Shown piece after piece: positions 20,689 to 29,082 of a DNA stretch of 64,000 nucleotides. The stretch is from the NCBI GenBank assembly GCA_963969345.1, contig OZ017766.1:11408001-11472000 (forward strand), given 5' to 3'. Origin of the DNA: Turbatrix aceti (taxonomy: Eukaryota > Nematoda > Chromadorea > Rhabditida > Panagrolaimidae). Numbering within the stretch: the first letter of the stretch is position 1; each line of letters begins with the position of its first letter. The position numbers and the translations under genes are program-made. The notes under the pieces were generated by a model. That model was not told where the DNA came from. It saw only the letters and a program-made list of their open reading frames with translations, and did not search any database.

Positions 20689-22369
20689 ATGACAAATAAT
20701 TCAAAGTTAAGGTTATGTTTTCTTGCACTGCTTCTAGCCATCATTTGCCAGAATGTTATGGCTACTGGTTATTTTGAAGTACCCAATCTGTCCGCACTTA
20801 GAACAGATAACGTGACTCGATACATTTACGTTGTTGCCGTACTAGATTTAAATGCTGTGAGTTTTTTTTTGTTTTTTTAGGAATTTTCAAATTTGTACTT
20901 TTTTTGACTACATAATTATGTTTTACTCATTTCAGACCAACGCGTACCAAGGCGATCACTTAGAAATTCGAAATGCTGTTAGTGAGTCATTTTATGCAGC
21001 AAACACTTATTTTTATCAGATGAACTACATAATCATAATTTCGGACGTCATCACCATGAACAAAACGATTTCAAATATCAAGGAGCCTCGTTATTTTCTC
21101 AAAAGCCTTCGAAATGGTCATAAATTACCTTTTTACAACATAATGGTATTTTTTTATCAAGGTAGTGGATATACCTGGGATGATAAGCTTTGCGACATTT
21201 ACAAAAGTATTATAGTAGTTCAAGTAAGTGCAGGTGGTAGCCAACAAAAAATATAGTATAGATTTCAGCAAAACGTTTTTAACCCTAAAGAAATGGCCTT
21301 CGACATAATGTTACGTTTTTCTCGACTTGTGGGGATTGTAAATTCGACACCTGTTCCAAAATGTTCGTGTAAGAATGGAGATCATCAATGCCTTCGAGTA
21401 CCTGGGCTGACAAAAAATTGTTCTCTTCAAGCATTGACTGATAAGCTGCAGAACACGACTTGTCTTCCTCGGAAGCCAAGAACAGTCAATGATGACAAAA
21501 AGGAGGGTCAGGCACAGACAAAAGCACCTGGATCTCTTGGACCTCTTTCACTCTGTGGAAATGAAATTGTTGAAATCGGAGAAGACTGCGACTGCGGATT
21601 CGACAGGTATTGCTTTGATGAAATCAGAAAAAATCCGTGTAACCAAAAAACTTGTCTCTGGGATGGTTCAAAACAAATTTCGACGGATGAAGGAGATTCT
21701 TGTACTTGTACTATTGTCAAGCAGATTCTCGGGCAGTTATGCGGGACCAAAAAGTGCCATTTAACGGATGCGATCTTCCGCAGAAATGTTTTAATCGGCG
21801 GGATACTATTTACTATGCTCGTCTTTTTCTGTTGTTGCTGTATTTGTTGCTACAGATGTCGACGGAATCCGGAAGTTAAAAAAAATACGCGTAAAATGCA
21901 GAAATCACCGGTACCCCCTCAAAAGCCCAAAGACTGCATCGAGGGCACGCTGACACCAACCAGATGCGCACCTCCGCCGCCGGTAAAGATTCCAAATCTG
22001 GCGTGCGGTAACAGTCGACAAAAACAATTAGATGAAAATCTTCCTAACAAAATGCTTCTTATCAAATCCCAAATTCAGAATGAAGATAACACATTGAAAC
22101 CGACAAGATCCGCGCCTCCTCCACCGGTCAAAATGCCCACGCCGGATCTCGGTATCAGTCAAAAAAATCAATTAGACGATGATCAGCTGGATCCTCTCCT
22201 CCCTCTAATTCAGAATGAAAACAGCAACAGAAGCACTTTGAGACCGACCAGATCACCGCCTCCCCCGCCGGTCAAAATTCCTAATCCAAAACCGACAGGG
22301 GATATCACTCGACAAAATGAATTAGACGATGACCTACCTCCTCCTCCTTCCAATATATACAAATTCTGA
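20689..22369 (+). CDS. ADAM-like membrane pseudoprotease 2
   Basis: Tandem paralog of the preceding gene. Exons 20689-20856, 20936-21223, 21269-22369; all junctions phase 0; 518 residues. Same order: signal peptide (CFLALLLAIICQNVMA), metalloprotease-fold segment (RYIYVVAVLDLNA), residues LRFSR (167-171) in place of HExxH, a conserved NCSLQALTDKLQNTTC, disintegrin start CGNEIVEIGEDCDCG at 248, membrane helix about 324-346 with CCCCICC, then a long tail. The tail has three copies of a TLxPTRxxPPPPVKxP module, against one in paralog 1. The intron present in paralog 1 between disintegrin and membrane segments is absent. An in-frame upstream ATG exists at 20659; 20689 is preferred by alignment. 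AATAAA at 22435-22440. Inferred non-catalytic adhesion or scaffold protein. Confidence 0.8.
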
Positions 22370-22436
22370 AAATCAGAATCAGAGGATATTTATGATTCTG
22401 TGCCTGTTGACGTGTAAAATTTATGATTCTGGATAA

Positions 22437-22801
22437 TAAATGGGCATTGCGGGTAATAAAAAATTGTGTACGAAATGAACTTTCTGGTTGCGTCAGTTTC
22501 TAGCGCGGCGCTATTTTTGTTCAAATATTTTTGAGCGCGGCGCTTTTTTTGGACCATAACCATCTGAGTGCGCAAATTTTATAAATGTGGCGCGCGCATA
22601 TTCGCTGAACCAATTTAAGCGCGGCGCGGTTTTTAACTACAGATCAATACTTGCACGCATGCACTGATAATTTTAGCGCAGCAATCAATTTTTCTCACAG
22701 TAACAGAACAAAATGCAAAAATCACCCCCAAATCACTTGCATGAAATTTCTGCATCTGGCATTTGGCAGTGTTGTCTTCCACATCGTAGCAAAGCAGCAC
22801 G
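22437..22801. repeat. Spacer with GCGCGGCGC repeats
   Basis: No gene. The motif AGCGCGGCGC followed by a T-run occurs at about 22501, 22532 and 22617. The same motif (GCGCGGCGC, then GTTTTTGACC) appears twice in the last intron of ADAM-like gene 1 (about 19448 and 19480). A dispersed repeat of unknown nature. Confidence 0.5.
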
Positions 22802-23677
22802 ATGTCAGATCACGGAGGCCGCGCGCCACCAACGGCACCAAATGCGCCGAAACGCAAAAAGAAAAAGAAGCGCGGCAAGAAGACCGTCATCCCGACCAAG
22901 CTGACGGCCAATATCAGCGAAAAGCAGCGCCAGGAGCGGGACAGTGAGGGCCCTGAGGAGTTTATGAACACGCCCGCCGTTGACAAGAAGAAGACACCTG
23001 CCAAGACACCGCCTAGTGGTGTTACCACGCCCAAATCTTCAGCTTCGTCCTCAGGCTCAAAATCAGGTTCAGGCTCAAAATCAGGCTCAGTCTCAATCTC
23101 AGGCTCAGGCTCGACATCGGCGACGGTTTCGATGACCAGCTCACCCCGAAAGCCAAGCAAGTTGCGGCACTTTGTTATGAAAGATCGCACTGTGGATTAC
23201 AAAATCGAGGTTGAGAGGACGTATTCTCAGAGCAGTGGAACCCTGAGTTACGATTCTGTATTCGTCGGATCCGCAATGCGGACCAAGTCACTGCTCAACA
23301 ACGCTATCCCGGTCAAGGATGTACCCCCGAAGGTGCTTGATGCCAAGCTTGTCAATTTCTCAGATAACCTTCAACCCCAGCATCCCGTGCCGTTGACTAT
23401 CGATTCGTATCAACGCCAGGTGACCGCTCTCACGCGACCGCCAAACGCAGTCATGAATCCCGATTTTGCACGGGGTCATCGCGAGCAGGAGATCACAAAG
23501 GAAGCCATCACCACCGCTGTTGATGAGTACATGTCTTACATGCGCGACGATATTGATCTCATCGTTCGCATCCAACGCCGCGGACCGTATCCCATCCTGA
23601 GTATCCAGCTTGCCAGCACCACCGTTGAGTACGAAAAACCTGTGGGTTTGTGTCGTGTGTGCTGGAGCATGTCGTAA
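22802..23677 (+). CDS. Single-exon basic orphan protein, unknown function
   Basis: Uninterrupted 291-residue frame with visibly higher GC at codon third positions than neighbouring exons. The N-terminal third is Lys/Pro-rich (KRKKKKKRGKK near residue 18, a likely nuclear-localisation or nucleic-acid-binding patch), followed by a Ser/Gly run built of SGSKSGSGSKSGS-type repeats at about residues 80-105. The C-terminal half is of normal composition (RTVDYKIEVERTYSQSSG, DDIDLIVRIQRRGPYPILSI) and probably folded. I do not recognise a family. Absence of introns in a region where every other gene has them suggests a retrogene or a recent gene. Start at the ATG preceding SDHGGRAPP; no better upstream start. 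Confidence 0.65.
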   Translation: MSDHGGRAPPTAPNAPKRKKKKKRGKKTVIPTKLTANISEKQRQERDSEGPEEFMNTPAVDKKKTPAKTPPSGVTTPKSSASSSGSKSGSGSKSGSVSISGSGSTSATVSMTSSPRKPSKLRHFVMKDRTVDYKIEVERTYSQSSGTLSYDSVFVGSAMRTKSLLNNAIPVKDVPPKVLDAKLVNFSDNLQPQHPVPLTIDSYQRQVTALTRPPNAVMNPDFARGHREQEITKEAITTAVDEYMSYMRDDIDLIVRIQRRGPYPILSIQLASTTVEYEKPVGLCRVCWSMS

Positions 23678-23845
23678 TTTCCCCGAGATTTCAGCCTTCG
23701 ATGCTAGTGGCCTCTACTAGTCAGTGCGTGACACCGCGAATGTCTGGTGATTCTGCATGGCCTCCGCACTTTGAGGACGACAGACTCGTCGGTGTTGTTC
23801 GTCGCGAACAATGAAATTTGTAGTACTTGTTGGATAAAGTTTTAC
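23678..23845. other. Short spacer before the inverted duplication
   Basis: No gene. Presumed 3' UTR of the orphan gene, ending at the outer boundary of the palindrome. Confidence 0.4.
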
Positions 23846-23915
23846 TTTTTTATTTATTCAATTCAAAAACAGTTATATTCACAAAATTTACAATTCTTCC
23901 ACTCAGAACCCTGAA

Positions 23916-24410
23916 TCAGGCGAAGAAGAACGAAGGAGGCGTTCCAGAAGGACGCGGGCCACGAGATCCATGGCGTCCGGCTTCTTCAACGAAAGGGGCT
24001 TCAGACGAAGGCGGTGGTGGCGGGAGTCGAGAGTGGCGGTGAAGTTCCTCGGCAGGAGGAGGTGACGATCGATGGTGGCGGAACGCCGGAGGGCTGCGAG
24101 ATCCATGGCGCCCGTCTTGCTCGTCCAGAGGGGATCCAGTTGGCGGAAGACGAGAGTGCCTCCGGACTTCTACTGGTGGGGCTTCAGACGACGATTGGGG
24201 ACGACGCGAGTGACGGTGAAGGTCCTCCGGAAGACTGATAGTCGGTGGAAGACTTGGTGGAACACGTGGACTGCGGGAGTGGTGACGAGCATCTTCGTCA
24301 AAGAACGACGCCTCACTCGGAGGAGGACGGGAGTGGTGACGATGGAAGTCTTCTCCGAGAACAGCGAGGGCCCCAAGACCCAGAACCATGACAACAACTG
24401 CGAGCTTCAT
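23916..24410 (-). CDS. Secreted His/Arg/Ser/Pro-rich repeat protein, copy 1
   Basis: Single-exon, 164 residues. Signal peptide MKLAVVVMVLGLGALAVLGE, then a low-complexity mature region built of about eight basic [RH]HxSR cores (RHHSR, HRHSR, RRHSR, RHGSR) separated by Pro/Ser stretches and short acidic links (EDL, EEL, DEQD). No cysteines, so not a disulphide peptide. Function unknown: metal binding, cuticle or secretion matrix, or a cationic antimicrobial role are all conceivable. Start chosen at the ATG that begins the signal peptide; a TATATAAG box lies 35 bp upstream (24452-24445). Almost identical to copy 2 in the opposite orientation, differing at six residues. Confidence 0.75.
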   Translation of the reverse strand: MKLAVVVMVLGLGALAVLGEDFHRHHSRPPPSEASFFDEDARHHSRSPRVPPSLPPTISLPEDLHRHSRRPQSSSEAPPVEVRRHSRLPPTGSPLDEQDGRHGSRSPPAFRHHRSSPPPAEELHRHSRLPPPPPSSEAPFVEEAGRHGSRGPRPSGTPPSFFFA

Positions 24411-24444
24411 GTTGCTTGCCTGCTGACTCGGTGGATCGACGGGT

Positions 24445-24452
24445 CTTATATA
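24445..24452 (-). promoter_or_regulatory. TATA box of His/Pro-rich gene copy 1
   Basis: TATATAAG on the minus strand, 35 bp before the start codon, and mirrored exactly in the other arm. Core promoters with such a clear TATA are uncommon in this window. Confidence 0.6.
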
Positions 24453-25635
24453 CCGGGGTATCCGATGATCAACAGCAACACTCCCACCCAGTGATAGCAA
24501 GTTGTGTACGTACACGTGTTGCATGGTGGGATTATGCGTTAGGGTATTTTTCCGGTTCTTATCGCACCAGACGGGACCCAGCCTCATGACCTTTTCCGGG
24601 ACAGGGGATAACTTTGTTCAATTCGCCCCCGTTGTACAGTATTATTTGGGGCGGCGACGGACACATTTTCATCAGATGAGCAAATGGGAGTTCAAATGTT
24701 GTTTACCTTTTTGATTTACCTGCATGGAAAAGTTGCAAAATATACAATTTTTTTTAAACTTAAAAAAAATTGTTCTTTATAAATATAAATAGCAAAACAA
24801 TTTGTAGACCGAGCCAGATGGTAATTGGGGCTTTTTGTGTTCACTTTGTCCTATTTTGTGCTTCAATGGTGCATCAAAACAAATTTTCAAACACCAAAAA
24901 AGAATGACGTCAAGCAAATTGATGCAATCTGTTTGCAATCACAGCTCATTGCGATTAGCTGACTGTTCTGCGTTCGATGCTTAGCATCAACAGACAGAAG
25001 TAGAAGACGGACCCTTTTAAGGATGAAGCACATGAAAAAAACAACATGACACATTCCAAAAACAAAAACAAAAATCATTGACAGACTGGAACTTTTCAGT
25101 GTTTTTATTTTTGTAAAAAAATAGAAAAAAACAATGTTTTTTAGTGATCATTGATTTGAGATTGATCAGATTGGGGAGATCGTTAGCTAATAATGGTTTT
25201 TATTGATAATTAAAAATGTGCCAGAATGTATTATAGATTTGTTCAATTTTTATATGCCAGGTATTTGTTTTTGGGTTTTTGGTTATTATGTTATTGATGA
25301 TGTAAAAAGTACACCAAAGGGAATCAAATTTTTTCAAATTGTATATTTTGCAACTTTTCCATGCAGGTAAATCAAAAAGGTAAACAACATTTGAACTCCC
25401 ATTTGCTCATCTGATGAAAATGTGTCCGTCGCCGCCCCAAATAATACTGTACAACGGGGGCGAATTGAACAAAGTTATCCCCTGTCCCGGAAAAAAGGTC
25501 ATGAGGCTGGGTCCCGTCTGGTGCGATAAGAACCGGAAAAATACCCTAACGCATAATCCCCCCATGCAACACGTGTACGTACACAACTTGCTATCACTGG
25601 GTGGGAGTGTTGCTGTTGATCATCGGATATTCAGG

Positions 25636-25643
25636 TATATAAG
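25636..25643 (+). promoter_or_regulatory. TATA box of His/Pro-rich gene copy 2
   Basis: TATATAAG 35 bp upstream of the ATG at 25678, at the same distance as in copy 1. Confidence 0.6.
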
Positions 25644-25677
25644 ACCCGTCGATCCACCGAGTCAGCAGGCAAGCAAC

Positions 25678-26172
25678 ATGAAGCTCGCAGTTGTTGTCAT
25701 GGTTCTGGGTCTTGGGGCCCTCGCTGTTCTCGGAGAAGACTTCCATCGTCACCACTCCCGTCCTCCTCCGAGTGAGGCGTCGTTCTTTGACGAAGATGCT
25801 CGTCACCACTCCCGCAGTCCACGTGTTCCACCAAGCATTCCACCGACTATCAGTCTTCCGGAGGACCTTCACCGTCACTCGCGTCGTCCCCAATCGTCGT
25901 CTGAAGCCCCACCAGTAGATGTTCGTCGGCACTCTCGTCCTCCGCCAACTGGATCTCCTCTGGACGAGCAAGACGGGCGCCATGGATCTCGCAGCCCTCC
26001 GGCTTTCCGCCACCATCGATCGTCACCTCCTCCGGTCGAGGAACTTCACCGCCACTCTCGACTTCCGCCACCACCACCGTCGTCTGAAACCTCTTTCGTT
26101 GAAGAAGCCGGACGCCATGGATCTCGTGGTCCGCGTCCTTCTGGAACGCCTCCTTCGTTCTTCTTCGCCTGA
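25678..26172 (+). CDS. Secreted His/Arg/Ser/Pro-rich repeat protein, copy 2
   Basis: Mirror-image paralog of the gene at 23916-24410, 164 residues, single exon, transcribed away from it (head to head, 1267 bp between start codons). Same signal peptide and the same series of [RH]HxSR cores. Substitutions relative to copy 1 are conservative or in spacer segments (L/I, E/D, L/P, A/V, A/T, P/S). The open frame is kept in both arms. AATAAA at 26230-26235. Because upstream sequence is inside the palindrome, both copies should share expression pattern. Function unknown. Confidence 0.75.
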   Translation: MKLAVVVMVLGLGALAVLGEDFHRHHSRPPPSEASFFDEDARHHSRSPRVPPSIPPTISLPEDLHRHSRRPQSSSEAPPVDVRRHSRPPPTGSPLDEQDGRHGSRSPPAFRHHRSSPPPVEELHRHSRLPPPPPSSETSFVEEAGRHGSRGPRPSGTPPSFFFA

Positions 26173-26247
26173 TTCAGGGTTCTGGGTTAAAGAATTGTAA
26201 ATTTTGTGAATATAACTGTTTTTGAATTGAATAAATAAAAAAAGAGT

Positions 26248-26687
26248 AAATTATGCAGTTATTATCACAGAACACAAAACAAATCTATTTTAAGCTTGCA
26301 ATTCTGATAAGAGAGCAAGGTAAGGAAAAACAACAACATGATAACAGGGTAAACGGAGGGAAAGGAGGGGGTTCCCTGATGAACAAAAACGCGTACAATT
26401 TGAAAAAAATATGCTGAGAATCAGCTCATTTTTTTACCATCGGATAATTCGCTTTATTTATAAATTATTGGTAACCAACCATACTTGGTTATAACAAAAA
26501 TTTTATTTGGAGGTTGTTATTTGGAGGTTGAGTACTCTTTTTTTAAATAGTAGGTTGTCGAGGTATGAAAAACATATTGACGAATTGATCCCGAATCGCT
26601 TTGTTAAAAGCTAGAAAATTCAACGGAATAAACACATACTGCATAAATTGTATGAAACTGAAAATACAAAGTTTGAAATTTTGTGTA
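26248..26687. other. Spacer between secreted-protein gene and 7TM gene
   Basis: No gene. Contains a short direct repeat (TTATTTGGAGGTTG, about 26500-26530). Confidence 0.4.
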
Positions 26688-27732
26688 TTAAAATAGATAA
26701 ATATTTAAGACGTACACAGATTGAAAATAGAAATGCATAACAAGCCGTGAGAGTTTGTAACTGCGTATACAGTGTGTTTCAGAACCATACCCAAAAAGGA
26801 TAAAAACAAATATATACGCACGTTCATCTGTGTATTTTTTCCATGCCAAATAACCGATGTGAAATAAACATTGGCCAAAGAATAATTTGTAGTAATTTCT
26901 CATCGGAGGCTTGGAATAATTTGCTTCCAGGATAAATGTTTTGTGGTTTAGATATCGTCGAATACGGTATGTGATATCAAACTGAACGTTTAAAAATATT
27001 AAAATATAGATAACTATACTGCACGCATGAACAGAAGGAACATAATTGTCATAAATATTTTGTGCCTTAAAAAATTTATTTATTTATGAATGCAAAACAA
27101 GATTAGCTAAACATACCTCCCACATTATATCTGCAATTTCTTCATAACCAATGGATCTCACAATTAAAATTGCAAACTGATAATAAATTATTAATATCAC
27201 AAACATAGCAATGAGAATGATTAAAAGCCGAATTGAAAAATAGTGCTGAAAAGTTGACGGCCGCATTGAAAACATGAGCAATCGTCCAAGAATTAATACT
27301 AGCAAAAATATCAAAGTCATTGCTTCAAAAAAATTGTGTAAATCGTATATATAATTCCATATCTCATTACTTGAATTCTGAGAAAAACTTTGGTAAAACA
27401 AATTAAAAAAATCCGCAGCTAAATTTGTGAGTGACAATTGAAGTAACAATGCATAAAATGTTTTGCTGGAATACGATTTACGGGCCTAAATATGGTTTTC
27501 AAATAATTAGTTTTTTTTTTAAACAACATACCATAATTGTTGAGATTAGTATAAAAATCTCAAACACAATGATTAATGCATTCAGAAAATGCGTAACGCG
27601 CGTAAAACGCTTGTTCATTTCTATAACTAGGGTATCATTTCCATCAACAAGAATTGGACATGTTCCATTATAGTAAGCGTCATAGTCAATCTCGGAATAC
27701 TCATAGTACTCATCTTCATCATCCGCCATCAT
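26688..27732 (-). CDS. Serpentine-type multi-pass membrane receptor
   Basis: Exons 27732-27532, 27485-27117, 27065-26688 (minus), all phase 0, 315 residues. The N-terminus is extracellular in character: acidic and tyrosine-rich (DDEDEYYEYSEIDYDAYY) with an NGT glycosylation site, reminiscent of tyrosine-sulphated receptor tails. At least six hydrophobic helices follow (VTHFLNALIIVFEIFILIS; FYALLLQLSLTNLAADFF; MTLIFLLVLILGRLLMF; IRLLIILIAMFVILIIYY; ACSIVIYILIFLNV; the KLFFGQCLFHIGYL segment). I take it as a nematode 7TM chemoreceptor or peptide receptor but see no diagnostic PYR or NPxxY. The last 40 residues look unlike a receptor tail and include a stretch whose opposite strand reads TACAGTGTGTTTCAGAACCA, similar to a Tc1-like transposon end; the C-terminus may be altered or an exon missed. 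Confidence 0.6.
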
Positions 27733-28260
27733 GGTGGTGTTTGCATATACATATACTTTTAAACGCAGAAAGTAACCTAACTGTCAATGTATTTATTGAT
27801 GAAATATTTCACCTGTTGGTGACAATTCCACGCTTTTAGGTATCGATGTTGTGCCCCGACACCTAACTTTTTATAAATATTATTTACCACTACGCGTCAA
27901 TACATAGTAGGTTTTGTCCAGGGATGGACGAACGTTCATGTTCGTTGGAGTTCGTTTGCAATCATAAATTTTCCGAACAGATAAAACGGACAAAAATTTT
28001 GATGAAATCAGTTTAATGGTGCCGAAATTGATGTATTTTTCTAAAAATGACCAATACAGTGTCAATTGGGATCTGCAAACAGCGACTTTAATAAAAATTA
28101 AATTAAAAAAATAGAACATTTAATAACAAAATGAAACCTTCAGCAAAAATTTGACATGTTCCAAAATACTATGTAAGTCTCGACACAAAAACTTTTTGCG
28201 TTCACGAAAGTGACTTTTCCCAGACTTATTGACTAAATATTTTGTTTGTCGCGAGACCCA
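27733..28260. other. Spacer with a solo hAT-like end
   Basis: No gene. At about 27919 CAGGGATGGACGAACGTTCA resembles the end of the hAT MITE at 56610 (CAGGGATGGGCGAAC), but the partner end is not visible, so at best a fragment. Confidence 0.4.
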
Positions 28261-28268
28261 AATCAAAG

Positions 28269-29019
28269 TAGTGTTTGGCTGATATCAGGTTTTGCCTGAT
28301 ATCAGAGTCTGATACTGATAATGATATCAGTATCAGTATCAATCAGGATGAGATTTGGTATCAGGATGATATCAGAATGATATCATGATATCGATTTTTC
28401 GTCTAAATATGCTTAAAAATATCGTTTTCTTGCCATTTGCTCACAATTGATGTAAAAAATACTCATTTTTATGTATCCGAGTAAAGCCATCCTCTATATT
28501 TTAATATTTAAAAACCGTTTTACTCTCATTTGAAAATGCGGCCCGTTTTTGACCACTGCACATTTTGTGCCACCAGGGTTTTCGACCGCTCCTGAAATCG
28601 CTCCGCTTCTGAGCGGAGGCAGAGCAAGCGATAAAAGAACGAAAAAAATATAAAGCGGGAGTGGAGCCAGCTGCATAAAAAAAAAATTAGGTGCGCGAGC
28701 GTACATAATTTAGAAAAAAAAGGAGCGAGGAGAGCGGTACAAAAAGTCAAAATAGAAAACCCTATGTACAACGCAATTTTTAGTGTTTTTTTGCAGTGCA
28801 TAAACGCAGAAAACAAAAACTTTACCTTTTTTGGACGACAAAATGATAAATTTATTCCAAAAAAATTTTTTTGGGGTTAATTATCGAAACTATCATTATT
28901 ATTGGTGATATCATGATATCATTCTGATATCATCCTGATATCAGTATCATATCATGATAGTGTTTGCAACTATCACTATCATATCATGATGGCAAAAAAA
29001 TGGTATCAGCCAAACACTA
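28269..29019. mobile_element. Non-autonomous hAT-type element, 751 bp, 8 bp target duplication
   Basis: Terminal inverted repeat TAGTGTTTGGCTGATA at the left, TATCAGCCAAACACTA at the right; flanked by the perfect 8 bp duplication AATCAAAG (28261-28268, 29020-29027). Subterminal regions are dense in GATATCAT/ATGATATC palindromes in both orientations, typical of hAT transposase-binding arrays. An inner inverted repeat (AGGGTTTTC at 28575, GAAAACCCT at 28755-28763) may be a second element nested inside. No transposase. Its right end is 56 bp from the stop codon of the kinase gene. Confidence 0.85.
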
Positions 29020-29082
29020 AATCAAAGTCATTTATCGTAACCAGACATGCACCAAAAATTATTTAATTTACAATATCAGTGT

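Larger units (their letters stand above)
23846..26247. repeat. Large inverted duplication (arms about 905 bp, spacer about 585 bp)
   Basis: Left arm about 23846-24752 and right arm about 25337-26247 are near-identical reverse complements. They cover the full coding sequence, 3' end with AATAAA, TATA box and about 340 bp of upstream sequence of a small secreted-protein gene. The spacer (24753-25336) is unique and holds no gene. No terminal motif or target duplication was found at the outer edges, so this looks like a gene palindrome rather than a transposon. Confidence 0.85.
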
